Origin: Cyclobacterium sp. 1_MG-2023
GTDB lineage: Bacteria; Bacteroidota; Bacteroidia; Cytophagales; Cyclobacteriaceae
DNA: 64,000 nt
NCBI RefSeq assembly: GCF_030546805.1
Contig: NZ_JAUOPC010000002.1
Location: forward strand, 310,001-374,000
Direction: 5' to 3'
The notes under the pieces are model-generated. The model had not been told where the DNA came from, did not search any database, and saw only the letters and a list, made by a program, of their open reading frames with translations. Shown here piece after piece: positions 55,929 through 64,000 of this stretch; within the stretch, counting starts at the first letter, position 1, and each line of letters opens with the position of its first letter. Position numbers and translations under genes: made by a program.

Positions 55929-58229
55929 TTAGCCACGTTGATTTTTGGTTAGGTTATAACTTTTTATATGCTTGCCTTCCTTAAATTCTTTCAGTATCCA
56001 AGAATCATCGTTTTCCCCTTGCTCGAGCACCCAATTTCTTTTGGGGTCTGCCAGAAGTTTTTTGATTTTCCTCGGAAATGCATTGGCCGACCGGGCCTTT
56101 TCCCAAGTACTTATTGTTTTAAAGATCTCGTATTTCTGAGGACAATTTTCAACTTCTTTTTGATTCAGTTCCAAACTATAGGTAGTGCCAAGTCCTACAG
56201 AAATCGCTTGAATATGGGAATATTGTTCAACCGTTGAATTGGCATTGATTGCGAAGTTTCGGCCCATACCAATAGGGAAGAAATTAGCATAAGTAACATC
56301 TCTCAGGTCTTTTCCTTGGCTGGTGGTACTTCCCCATTCTCTGGTTTCTACATCATATAGGTTTTTACCGCCTCCAACATTCCAAATGCTTTGGTAATGC
56401 CAGGAACCCTCAGATAAAGTGGCTCCTGTAAAGCGGATAGGAGGGATACCATGCTCCGCCGCTCGCTCAAACATTTTTCGAAAAAATCTTTTTGCTGAGT
56501 AGTAGCCATGTCCATTGTTAAATAAAAACTCCTGCCCATCAAAATCGTAATAGCCTATTCTGTTGATGAAACAGATGTCGGCATAGTATGCAGCTATTTT
56601 ATCCTGTAGCTCCATGTTGGGAATAAGTCCGTCATAACCATAATTTAAGGTAACCTGCAATTTGTAAATGGTGTCATTTTGATTGTGTTGAACCGGTTTG
56701 GTATCCCAATAACCACGTTTCACATTTAAAAGCCTATAGGGTTTGCTTTCTGAAACACCCAAGTAATAGATGAGCTCTTTGCCAATTTTTATCATATTTA
56801 AATTCTCAGCATGCCCTTCCCAACTCGCAATTTCATCCAAATACTTAGGGTCATCAACAATAATAAGGGTGTCCTCCGGACTGATTGTGTTTACTAACAA
56901 TCGTTTCTGCTGATAACAAAGACTATCACTTGGGATTGGACTGGCGTCTTTGGTTCCGGGAGCGAGTGCAGTTGTTATTGTGGTTCTACCAATTGTAATC
57001 CCATATTTTGCGGCCATTTCAGCAAACTCCTTGTGCGATTTGTTTCCAGAAGTAAGCTGTATTGGCTTTTTTTCAAAATTTTCCCCGTCAATATAACCTT
57101 CGTTGCCTCTATCAGGTCTTACAAAACCTTGGTCATACATGCTTATGGCCTTAAAGCCCAATTGGGAAGTATAGGAAATAATGCTGTCATTTAAGTTTCC
57201 ATGTGTTAAAGCATCAGGTACAAAAGCCGATGGATCCTTTACCCATTTGTTACCAATCGTGGGGTAGGGTAAGTCTTCTTCCAATACAATATTTTGGATA
57301 ACCTCCATCAATGCAATGCTATCCGGGCTTCCCCATAGTGCGATAGAAGAACCTATATAATCAATTCCCGGCAAGGGTTGGACTTCCAAGTGATTGGGTG
57401 TGTTGACCGGCATATTTGGGATCAAGGAATAATAAACTTCTCTCTTTTTTGTTCGGTCCCTTGAGTGGTAATTAATGGATATTCTACCTTTTTCATCAAC
57501 AGTAGCCGCATTTCCGTACATTATTCTGAAATAGGGCTCTTTGTGGGCATAAAATGCCACATCATTTATCCCATCTCCGCCAAGTGTGAAAACCTGACCT
57601 TCAGCCAAAGAGTCAGGTAAGGGGTAGCGTGAAGGATCCGGTGAGTGGATAATATACTGAAAAGGTGCAGCATCAGCTATGGTTTCAGAAGTACCTCCAA
57701 GAGTATTGTCATCTAGGGAGAGCATTCCTATGGCATAATTGACTGCCTCACTGGTGTCCCTCGCCACACCGATGATCTCTCCGAAAAGATTGGTGATATT
57801 GGTGTGATAAGGCCCCCACTGAATGTTCTCAATACCTTCGGATTGTGAAAGGGATTCAAGGCTGAGCTTTAAATAATTATTTTTTTCTTCAAGCCTTATT
57901 TTAGCAACTGACCCGTTGGGGAAATCCAGTGTAATTGCGTCGTTCGCTTGATTAAATGTTGCCTTTATAGGTTCAAAATACCGTTCTGATTGACTATCAT
58001 AGAGGCACATTAAAGGAGAAGGTTTATCCGCTGGACTAAATTCCCGATTATGAGACAACTTCGGATGCTTCATACTGGTGATAAAGCCCTTGTTATCAAT
58101 CTTGATTTTAAAATATGAGGTGCTAAAGGTACCCTGCTCCTTGTTTGTACAATTACTTGCCAGAAGGATAAAAAATAGCCATCCGATATAGTGTCTAATG
58201 GTTGTGTTTCTACGGGTATTTCCAATCAT
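55929..58229 (-). CDS. Large lipoprotein, possible glycoside hydrolase-like, unknown function
   Basis: A 766-aa protein with a lipoprotein-type signal (WLFFILLASNC, lipobox ASNC). Residues ~35-290 are beta-rich (FKIKIDNKGFITSMKHPKL, YFEPIKATFNQANDAITLDF). Residues ~300-720 look like an alpha/beta barrel with acidic strand ends (FKAISMYDQGF, CFINRIGYYDFDGQEF, GIPPIRFTGATLSEGSWHYQS). This beta-sandwich-plus-barrel order is common in glycoside hydrolases, and YYDFDGQE could carry catalytic acids, but I recognise no family. It has no operon partner. Confidence 0.6.
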   Translation of the reverse strand: MIGNTRRNTTIRHYIGWLFFILLASNCTNKEQGTFSTSYFKIKIDNKGFITSMKHPKLSHNREFSPADKPSPLMCLYDSQSERYFEPIKATFNQANDAITLDFPNGSVAKIRLEEKNNYLKLSLESLSQSEGIENIQWGPYHTNITNLFGEIIGVARDTSEAVNYAIGMLSLDDNTLGGTSETIADAAPFQYIIHSPDPSRYPLPDSLAEGQVFTLGGDGINDVAFYAHKEPYFRIMYGNAATVDEKGRISINYHSRDRTKKREVYYSLIPNMPVNTPNHLEVQPLPGIDYIGSSIALWGSPDSIALMEVIQNIVLEEDLPYPTIGNKWVKDPSAFVPDALTHGNLNDSIISYTSQLGFKAISMYDQGFVRPDRGNEGYIDGENFEKKPIQLTSGNKSHKEFAEMAAKYGITIGRTTITTALAPGTKDASPIPSDSLCYQQKRLLVNTISPEDTLIIVDDPKYLDEIASWEGHAENLNMIKIGKELIYYLGVSESKPYRLLNVKRGYWDTKPVQHNQNDTIYKLQVTLNYGYDGLIPNMELQDKIAAYYADICFINRIGYYDFDGQEFLFNNGHGYYSAKRFFRKMFERAAEHGIPPIRFTGATLSEGSWHYQSIWNVGGGKNLYDVETREWGSTTSQGKDLRDVTYANFFPIGMGRNFAINANSTVEQYSHIQAISVGLGTTYSLELNQKEVENCPQKYEIFKTISTWEKARSANAFPRKIKKLLADPKRNWVLEQGENDDSWILKEFKEGKHIKSYNLTKNQRG

Positions 58230-58946
58230 AATGTAATCTTAATTAATGGGGTTCCATTGAGGGCAAGTAGTTGCTTTCAGCATTGGCGAACTTGAATGCT
58301 ATGTAACCAATAGCAGTAAGTGGCTTGAGGGGTGAATATAGCCCAAAATAATGGGCGTTCCAATGGTGAAAAAGCTTAAATTCGGATTATGTAAAAGGGT
58401 TTCCAGTATCAATCGAGAAGTAATTCCATCGCGAAATGGTAGGTGTATTTTATATTTCAAGACATGTGTTGATGAAAAAAATGAACCATAGAATAATTTA
58501 GCCCAGAATAATCATCCTCAAACAAGGCCTCGCTTTCCGTAATTTTGGCTAGGTCACCGCATCCTTGGTTTTGTGATGGTATTAAAAATTGCCAGAGTAA
58601 AAGGAGTCATCACCAATTCTTACTTTTAAACCTAAACCGAGAGGCTAGATGTTCTGAAATTTCCAATTTTGACTATCATTATTTTAAGGTTGATGAATGA
58701 ATTTCCACCTTGCAGCCTATCGAGGATAAACTATTAGCGGATTTCCTACTGTAATAAGGGAGTAAAGTACCTATTTCAATTTCTTACAAAGGCGCAAAAT
58801 CAAAATGGGGAGTGGAAGGCCGTGGGAAGCTGTCAAAGTCAAGTTATCAATCCGGCCGTATGGTGTGAGTTTCTCGTACTAGTGCAGAATGAGCCAATAT
58901 GAAGAGGTATTTGGGTTGGTTTTTAGTAAAATTCTGCTTTTTCACT
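58230..58946. other. 700-bp gap, no gene recognised
   Basis: Mixed sequence between two minus-strand genes. It must hold the promoter of the large lipoprotein gene. Scanning both strands I found no convincing short frame, RNA gene or known repeat; a 98-codon plus-strand frame starting at 58889 lies antisense to the sigma gene. Confidence 0.35.
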
Positions 58947-60182
58947 CTAGCCTCCGGCTTTCGCTAGTTTGTTCTTTAGGAATAGCTTGTCATTATCGTT
59001 TTTTGCCAATTTCAGGGCCAAATCCAAATGGTGAAGGTGTTTGGCCGGATCTAATCCATTGTACAATTCAGCCAGAAGGGATTGGTAAAGATGGTTCTGT
59101 TTCAAGTCAATTTTTAGTGCTTGTTTCAATGCTGTCTCTTTACTTTCAGCCATTGCCAAAGCATAGGTCCTGTTTAAAGCCGTAATAGGGGAATATTCGA
59201 TTTGCAATAGCCGATTGTACAATTGAAGAATATTGTTCCATTTTTCTTTATGTGTAATTTTAATTCTTGTGTGCCAGAATGCAATACCTGCCTCTAAATG
59301 ATATTTCGATATTGGTCTGCCCTTCGCTGATAAGTTGAGATAGTATTCACCTTTTTCAATAAGTTCAAGGTCCCACTTTGATTTATCTTGTTCGTCATAG
59401 ATGACCTGTTGTCCGGATTGGTCAATTCTCGCATCAAACCGTGAGGAATGAAAGCAAAACAATGCCATTAGTGCATTGGCCTTGGGGACATTGGTATTGC
59501 TATTTTCTGTAAGGATGTAAAGAAGGCGCATCGCTTCAAAGCAAAGCTCCTTTCGGACAGACTTTGAAGAGGTGGAAGAACAATAACCCTCGTTAAATAG
59601 GAGGTATAAAATTGAAAGCACATTGTCCAATCTGTTTTCAAGAGCTAATTTTGATGGAAAAGACAGGTCTATATTGTTTTCTCTTAAGACTGATTTTGCT
59701 CTGTAAAGTCTTTTATTGATTGTGTCTTTCGTACTTAAAAGAGCATTGGCTATTTCTTCAATACCAAAGCCACAAAGTATCCTTAAGGCCAGGGCAATTT
59801 GTGATTCATTGCTGTTGACCGGATTACAGACCGCAAACAACATTTGTAATTCACTGTCGCTAATGTTTTCTTCCGAAAGGTCAAGTTCCAATTCATAAGA
59901 AGGGGAAGGGGCGTGTTTGAGTTCTTTGGAGATTTTCTCGCTAAAAATTTTTTCCCTTTTGAGATAATCCTTGGTTTTGTTTTTGGCTACTTTGTAAAGC
60001 CAAGCGGTGGGGGCATCAGGGATACCTTTGAGTCCCCAAGTTTCAGCAGCCAGAAGAAAAGTGTCATTTGCGATATCTTCTGCTACTTCTATGTGAACGA
60101 TCCCAAACAATTTACAGAGTACAGAAATAATTTTCCTGTACTCTGTTTTAAATAAATGAGGAATGAGCTCCTTTTCTTTCAT
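58947..60182 (-). CDS. ECF42-type RNA polymerase sigma factor with TPR tail
   Basis: A 411-aa ECF sigma factor, twice the usual ECF length. Sigma-2 region: VAEDIANDTFLLAAETWGLKG, PTAWLYKVAKNKTKDYLKRE. Sigma-4 region: LALRILCGFGIEEIANALLSTKDTINKRLYRAK. Residues ~200-410 form the helical/TPR-like extension of the ECF42 group (LYLLFNEGYCSSTS, PISKYHLEAGIAFWH, ALNRTYALAMAES). ECF42 factors are known to lie with DGPF/YCII proteins and to be controlled through the C-terminal extension rather than an anti-sigma factor. That exact context is present here: two small genes upstream with gaps of 6 and 8 bp. Confidence 0.92.
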   Translation of the reverse strand: MKEKELIPHLFKTEYRKIISVLCKLFGIVHIEVAEDIANDTFLLAAETWGLKGIPDAPTAWLYKVAKNKTKDYLKREKIFSEKISKELKHAPSPSYELELDLSEENISDSELQMLFAVCNPVNSNESQIALALRILCGFGIEEIANALLSTKDTINKRLYRAKSVLRENNIDLSFPSKLALENRLDNVLSILYLLFNEGYCSSTSSKSVRKELCFEAMRLLYILTENSNTNVPKANALMALFCFHSSRFDARIDQSGQQVIYDEQDKSKWDLELIEKGEYYLNLSAKGRPISKYHLEAGIAFWHTRIKITHKEKWNNILQLYNRLLQIEYSPITALNRTYALAMAESKETALKQALKIDLKQNHLYQSLLAELYNGLDPAKHLHHLDLALKLAKNDNDKLFLKNKLAKAGG

Positions 60183-60188
60183 AAATGA

Positions 60189-60647
60189 TTAAACACCAAA
60201 TTGAGTTAAGTGATGGTCCAAATGCTTATAAAACATGTTGTTCCATTCGTTGACACTTAGTTTACCGAATGAAAGGGATTCTTTTTTGTCAAAACTACTT
60301 GCACCCAACTGATGGGTTTTATTGAGGTAATCGATTAAGCGGGTTTTTTCTGTTTTGAAATTTCTGGAATCCTTAATTATGAAAGCCGGTGCGGTTTGTG
60401 AATTGCGTTTATAAGGAGTTTCACCTGTTACAATTTTTTTCACAAAAGTTTTCATTATGGCTTTCATAAAGAAATTCGGTTTCGCATGCTTGTTGTCATA
60501 TACCATTTCGTAGGCAACGTTGCAATGGGCCAGCATCTGAGAAACATTCATTTTTCCCCAACTCGGTTGCGTTTCAGGTTGTAGGTTATTAATTCGTTGA
60601 ATAACATTTTCTAAAATGTCCTTGCTAAATATATTTGGTAATGCCAT
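60189..60647 (-). CDS. DUF1569 family protein
   Basis: A 152-aa DinB-superfamily-like helical protein: LENVIQRINNLQPETQPSWGKMNVSQMLAHCNVAYEM, later LSVNEWNNMFYKHLDHHLTQFGV. The histidines in MLAHCN and HLDHHL are the expected metal triad. Function unknown; metal-dependent transferase or hydrolase likely. It sits between the DGPF and sigma genes with single-digit spacing, so it is part of the same operon and a probable regulon member. Confidence 0.85.
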   Translation of the reverse strand: MALPNIFSKDILENVIQRINNLQPETQPSWGKMNVSQMLAHCNVAYEMVYDNKHAKPNFFMKAIMKTFVKKIVTGETPYKRNSQTAPAFIIKDSRNFKTEKTRLIDYLNKTHQLGASSFDKKESLSFGKLSVNEWNNMFYKHLDHHLTQFGV

Positions 60648-60655
60648 TTTGTAAA

Positions 60656-60997
60656 TTAGTTAATAACCATTACATCCCTAATTTCCACTTTTCCACCCAT
60701 TAAAAGGGTTGGGCAACCTTCGGAAAGCTTCACTGCATCCGCTAGGTCAAGGGCTTTTACGATAATATATCCGCCAACAATCTCTTTTACCTCGGCATAT
60801 GGGCCATCGCTAACTACCCCGCTTGCGTTTACGGTTTGGCCTTCATAACCCAGAGCATTTGTGCTAACAAATTTGTCTTGAGCAGCAATTCCTCCAATCC
60901 AATCCTGCCATTGGTTGATCATCGCTTGCATTTGTTCAGGCGATGGATTTTGCTGATCGGATTTTTCGTTTCTGAAAATCATCATAAATTCTTTCAT
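60656..60997 (-). CDS. YCII-related DGPF-domain protein
   Basis: A 113-aa protein of the DGPF/YCII family: MKEFMMIFRNEKSDQ, WQDWIGGIAAQDKFV, and DGPYAEVKEIVGGYIIVKA, where DGPY stands for the family's DGPF motif, then EIRDVMVIN. Ferredoxin-like dimers of unknown reaction. First gene of the three-gene operon with DUF1569 and the ECF42 sigma factor; such genes are typical targets of ECF42. Confidence 0.92.
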   Translation of the reverse strand: MKEFMMIFRNEKSDQQNPSPEQMQAMINQWQDWIGGIAAQDKFVSTNALGYEGQTVNASGVVSDGPYAEVKEIVGGYIIVKALDLADAVKLSEGCPTLLMGGKVEIRDVMVIN

Positions 60998-61157
60998 AAT
61001 ATCTAATTTTTTAAGTTTATGTCTTTATGACGATTAGGGCTTTTAATATAGGACATATTTGTTGGCATTTTTTTTAATTTTATTTTTTATTGATGAAGAG
61101 CAAATTCGTTTTCTTTATTGTTTTAACCAAAACGCTTATTTTTCTTTGTATAACCAA

Positions 61158-61697
61158 TCATTTATATTTTCCATTCGAAGCGATGGCATTTCTGATATGG
61201 GCCAAATGATGCTTGCAATGCCATGCATAATTCCCAATAGTTTCGGCTAGATTGAATTTTTCACCATGTTCGGGATGTGTATATTCCATCCTCAATTGCT
61301 CATCATTAAGGCTTCTGAGGAGGATTACCCATTTTTTATGCAATCCCCGCAAGAGGATCAATGAATTTTCGATATTGTCGTCCAAGGAATCAGCCAATGC
61401 TGCCCACCTGTCCTCAAAATAGGGTTTAATCGTAGGGGATTTTTCTGTCAGCGCCAACTTAAATCGAATAAGGCTGTTCATATGGCTGTCACTGCAATGG
61501 TGTATCAGCTGTTTTACTTTCCATCCTTCCGGTCTATACCTCCAGTTGAGTTGTTCAAGGGAAATATTCCGGCATAAGTCTTCGATGCTGGTAGGAAAAT
61601 CTTCGATCTGCTTGATCCATTGAGTGATTAATTCACTATTTGGATTTTTATCAAGATTGTATTTCCCTATTGGGAATTTGAGTTTTTGGATATCCAT
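61158..61697 (-). CDS. DinB/BstA-like (YfiT) metal-dependent transferase
   Basis: A 179-aa four-helix protein close to YfiT/BstA: KLKFPIGKYN at the start, WRYRPEGWKVKQLIHHCSDSHMNSLIRFKLALTE, TIKPYFEDRWA and NYAWHCKHHLAHI near the end. The histidines of LIHHCSDSH and WHCKHHLAHI form the metal triad. BstA transfers bacillithiol to electrophiles in Bacillus, and many Bacteroidota also make bacillithiol. It lies 160 bp upstream of the DGPF gene on the same strand and could share its control, but the gap suggests a separate promoter. Confidence 0.88.
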   Translation of the reverse strand: MDIQKLKFPIGKYNLDKNPNSELITQWIKQIEDFPTSIEDLCRNISLEQLNWRYRPEGWKVKQLIHHCSDSHMNSLIRFKLALTEKSPTIKPYFEDRWAALADSLDDNIENSLILLRGLHKKWVILLRSLNDEQLRMEYTHPEHGEKFNLAETIGNYAWHCKHHLAHIRNAIASNGKYK

Positions 61698-61982
61698 ATA
61701 GGCATGAGTAGTTTAGGCATAAAACGGAGAAGCTTAAGTTTTTGAAGCGTGCAAATTGGGAATAAATAGGTATCGGTTTGAATTTAACACAATTAATTAT
61801 TCAAGCCATCCTGAATGATCGGTTTTTGTATTCCCCTTAATTTCTTCCATATAAACTATGGGAGAAATATCACATTAGTTTAGGTTTAATGTATCGGTTA
61901 TAAATCCCAAGAAAAGATTTTGTCTTAGTCTTTTTTCCTTACCATATTTTGCCTAAAAATAGGAGAAAAAGCTTTTTATCTT

Positions 61983-61990
61983 TATTTTTG
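61983..61990 (+). promoter_or_regulatory. Candidate -7 box for the VF530 gene
   Basis: TATTTTTG fits TAnnTTTG but lies only 5 bp before the ATG, so it would give a nearly leaderless transcript; the nearest TTTG (61948) is too far for a standard pair. Weak call. Confidence 0.3.
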
Positions 61991-61995
61991 GTTCA

Positions 61996-62247
61996 ATGGC
62001 AAAAGAATTAGAAAAACAACCTAATAATCCTTTACATGGCATCCGGTTGGTAGACGTTTTGGATTATTTGATCAATGAGTACGGTTTTCAGGAATTGGGA
62101 AGGCGGATTAACATCCGTTGTTTTACCAACAACCCCACGCTCAAATCTTCGCTAACATTTTTAAGGAAAACGCCTTGGGCGAGGGAAAAAGTAGAGGAAC
62201 TTTATATTAAGACGAAGCACCGCAATAGAAATAAAGAAGACTATTGA
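61996..62247 (+). CDS. VF530 family DNA-binding protein
   Basis: An 83-aa protein matching VF530 (DUF2132) over its length: NNPLHGIRLVDVLDYLINEYGFQELGRRINIRCF split by turns, then NPTLKSSLTFLRKTPWAREKVEELY. The family has a small helical fold reported to bind double-stranded DNA; the biological role is unclear. Single gene. Confidence 0.9.
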   Translation: MAKELEKQPNNPLHGIRLVDVLDYLINEYGFQELGRRINIRCFTNNPTLKSSLTFLRKTPWAREKVEELYIKTKHRNRNKEDY

Positions 62248-62414
62248 GTTTGATGGATCAATTGGAAGGGGGTATTTTAAAATATTACCGCTTATTGAAA
62301 AATTGAGCTTTTTAGTGGTCAATAAATGCTAAAAATCAGTATTCTTATAGGGATAATAAATTTAAACAGCTAGATTAATAAATTTTAAACCTAAAATAGT
62401 TCAATTCACAAAAT

Positions 62415-63887
62415 ATGACCATGAAATCATCAAAAAATGAAAATCAGGAAAATTCCAGACGTTCTTTTTTAAAGAATGCAGCGATAGCTTCCTCAATCGT
62501 ATTCGTTCCCAGACATGTATTGGGTGGCGTAGGTTATACTGCACCAAGTGATCAGTTAAACATTGCCGCCATTGGAGCTGGAGGTAAAGGGGCCAGTGAC
62601 ATCAAAAATGCCTCAGTCAACGGCAGGGAGCGCGTAATCGCATTGTGTGATGTAGATTTTAGCGGTAGGGCAAAGGTTTCCATCGAGAATTTCCCTAAAG
62701 CCAAACTTTACGCGGATTACAGGGAAATGTTAGACAAAGAGAAAGATCTTGATGCCGTTACCATTTCTACTCCTGACCATGTGCATGGTCCCGCAGCTTC
62801 TTATGCCATGAATAGAGGAGTTCATGTATATGTTCAAAAGCCCATGACCCATAACATTCAAGAGGCTCGTATGCTAACGGAAATGGCACGAGACAAAAAG
62901 ATTGTTACGCAAATGGGTAACCAAGGTGGATCCAATCCATTGTTAAACATGGTTCAAGATTGGATTGATAGTGACAAAATTGGTAAAGTATCAAAAGTAC
63001 AGGTTTGGACCAATAGACCTGTATGGCCACAAGGCATTCCTTTTCCTAAACCGGACCCGTCCAAAAAGCCTGATGATTTGAACTGGGACTTATGGTTGGG
63101 CCCGGCAGAATATATGCCTTATACCCCCAATCTTCATCCATTCAACTGGAGAGGCTGGTGGGATTACGGAACGGGTGCCCTTGGAGATGTTGGTTGTCAC
63201 TTGATCGATATTCCTTTCAGAACTTTAGGTTTGAAATACCCAACTGATGCAGAAGCCAGTGTGGCGTCAATTTATACAGACATGTGGACAGCAGATTACT
63301 TCCCAAAAAGTTGTCCACCTGCTTCATTCATTACCCTTCATTTTGACGAAACTACTAAAAGTAGGTCGCCTATAGAAATGACTTGGAGTGATGGAGGAAT
63401 TAAACCTTCTCATCCTGACATTATCCCTGCTGATAGTGATATTGGTGGCAATGACAGTGCGAATGGAGTATTGATTATTGGTGATAAAGGAATCATTTCC
63501 ACAAATATCAATGATAGTTCTCCATTGATGCCTAAGTTATACTTAAATGATGGAACCACAGAGTTTGGTCCCGAGGTAGAGAAAAATGATGAGCCTGAAT
63601 ATGGCCATCAGCGCAAATGGATCGATGCTTGTAAAGCCGGATTCAATAGCCCGGAACATAAGGCATTGACTTCTTCATTCGACTATGCGGGTCCTATGAC
63701 AGAAACGGTCTTGATGGGTAACCTTGCTACAAGGAGTTACATGCTTCGCAGGGAAAATGCTGAAGGAAAAGCTGAATTCTTTGGAAGGAAAAAACTACTT
63801 TGGGATGGTGAAAATATGAGGATTACCAACCTTGAAGAAGCCAACCAATTTGTTGGTAGAAATCATAGAGAAGGATTTAAAATCTAG
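62415..63887 (+). CDS. Tat-exported Gfo/Idh/MocA family oxidoreductase
   Basis: A 490-aa NAD(P)-dependent dehydrogenase-like protein. Tat signal SRRSFLKNAAIASSIVFVP. Rossmann part: LNIAAIGAGGKGASDIKNAS (G-x-G-x-x-G-like), VIALCDVDF, DAVTISTPDHVHGPAASYAM; catalytic-type motif VQKPMTHNIQEARML (K-P). C-terminal part typical of the Bacteroidota/Planctomycete secreted subfamily: WDLWLGPAEYMPY, FNWRGWWDYGTGALGDVGCHLID. Such exported members are thought to oxidise or rearrange sugars and are frequent in glycan-use loci. The ATG at 62421 (MKSSKNE) is an alternative start. A strong terminator follows. Confidence 0.92.
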   Translation: MTMKSSKNENQENSRRSFLKNAAIASSIVFVPRHVLGGVGYTAPSDQLNIAAIGAGGKGASDIKNASVNGRERVIALCDVDFSGRAKVSIENFPKAKLYADYREMLDKEKDLDAVTISTPDHVHGPAASYAMNRGVHVYVQKPMTHNIQEARMLTEMARDKKIVTQMGNQGGSNPLLNMVQDWIDSDKIGKVSKVQVWTNRPVWPQGIPFPKPDPSKKPDDLNWDLWLGPAEYMPYTPNLHPFNWRGWWDYGTGALGDVGCHLIDIPFRTLGLKYPTDAEASVASIYTDMWTADYFPKSCPPASFITLHFDETTKSRSPIEMTWSDGGIKPSHPDIIPADSDIGGNDSANGVLIIGDKGIISTNINDSSPLMPKLYLNDGTTEFGPEVEKNDEPEYGHQRKWIDACKAGFNSPEHKALTSSFDYAGPMTETVLMGNLATRSYMLRRENAEGKAEFFGRKKLLWDGENMRITNLEEANQFVGRNHREGFKI

Positions 63888-63916
63888 TTTTATCTTTTAA
63901 AATAAAATCCAAACAA

Positions 63917-63953
63917 AAACTCCGCCTTCCAATAGGGAAAGGCGGAGTTTTTT
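63917..63953 (+). terminator. Rho-independent terminator after the oxidoreductase gene
   Basis: A 12-bp perfect stem AAACTCCGCCTT / AAGGCGGAGTTT followed by further T residues, 30 bp after the stop. Confidence 0.9.
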
Positions 63954-64000
63954 ATGTTTTAGCTCTTCTTGTTTTGCTTCTAGAGAGGTAAATCGTCAAT

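Noticed and set aside
1-64000. tRNA, rRNA, tmRNA or SRP RNA genes
   Set aside because: Reading the gene-free stretches I found no convincing T-arm/anticodon layout or conserved rRNA segment; covariance-model searches would be decisive but were not available.

Overview
The window looks like chromosome from a marine-type Bacteroidota of the order Cytophagales, probably Cyclobacteriaceae (Cyclobacterium/Algoriphagus-like). Support: a PorP/SprF protein next to a giant protein with a gliding/type IX secretion C-terminal domain, a SusC/SusD pair, TAnnTTTG-type -7 boxes, AT-rich spacers without clear Shine-Dalgarno sites, and Bacteroidota-typical small families. Genus level is inference; no rRNA or tRNA gene was seen.

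Layout. 1-7.0 kb: tail of a SulP transporter, PorP/SprF plus a 1457-aa CHU_C surface protein, and a DUF6508-like protein. 7.3-17 kb: housekeeping block (ffh, pyruvate dehydrogenase E1 beta, a YfcE-like phosphoesterase, an unlisted 49-aa basic protein, hisS, YbaB/EbfC, a family 2 glycosyltransferase, PspC, a TPR lipoprotein, a ROK kinase, a sugar-isomerase-like cupin). 17.7-22.2 kb: a NagX/HGSNAT-like membrane acyltransferase, DUF5996 and a sulfatase. 22.9-37.2 kb: a glycan-use region with a small barrel-like protein, SusC/SusD, then a tight five-gene operon (two tandem ceramidase-like amidases, a heparinase II/III-like lyase, two overlapping amidohydrolases). 37.3-38.65 kb: five tandem copies of a ~281-bp GC-richer repeat. 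38.7-41 kb: DUF4235, aminopeptidase P, a Gre-like protein.

41.0-45.4 kb is a decayed accessory island: a HigBA module with its toxin reduced to a C-terminal remnant, a HEPN-motif gene broken by one in-frame amber codon, an HNH endonuclease gene, and an antitoxin with a frameshifted ParE/RelE toxin. The HEPN and HNH genes are each preceded by a homologous ~190-bp element and each flanked by a private 10-11 bp inverted repeat. This is the geometry of integron-type cassettes, although the core sequences are not canonical and no integrase is in the window. It is the strongest candidate for an undescribed system here.

45.8-64 kb: a sialidase/BNR-like secreted protein, a cyanophycinase-like peptidase, a 1617-aa fusion of DEDD exonuclease, RecQ helicase and UvrD-type helicase, a thioredoxin/TPR protein, an APC permease, a large lipoprotein of unknown function, an ECF42-type sigma factor operon (DGPF/YCII, DUF1569, sigma), a BstA/DinB protein, a VF530 protein and a Tat-exported Gfo/Idh/MocA oxidoreductase.

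Working together: the SusCD pair, sulfatase, lyase-like, amidase-like and oxidoreductase genes suggest uptake and breakdown of a sulfated, N-acylated, uronate-containing polysaccharide. That substrate is inferred from family membership only.
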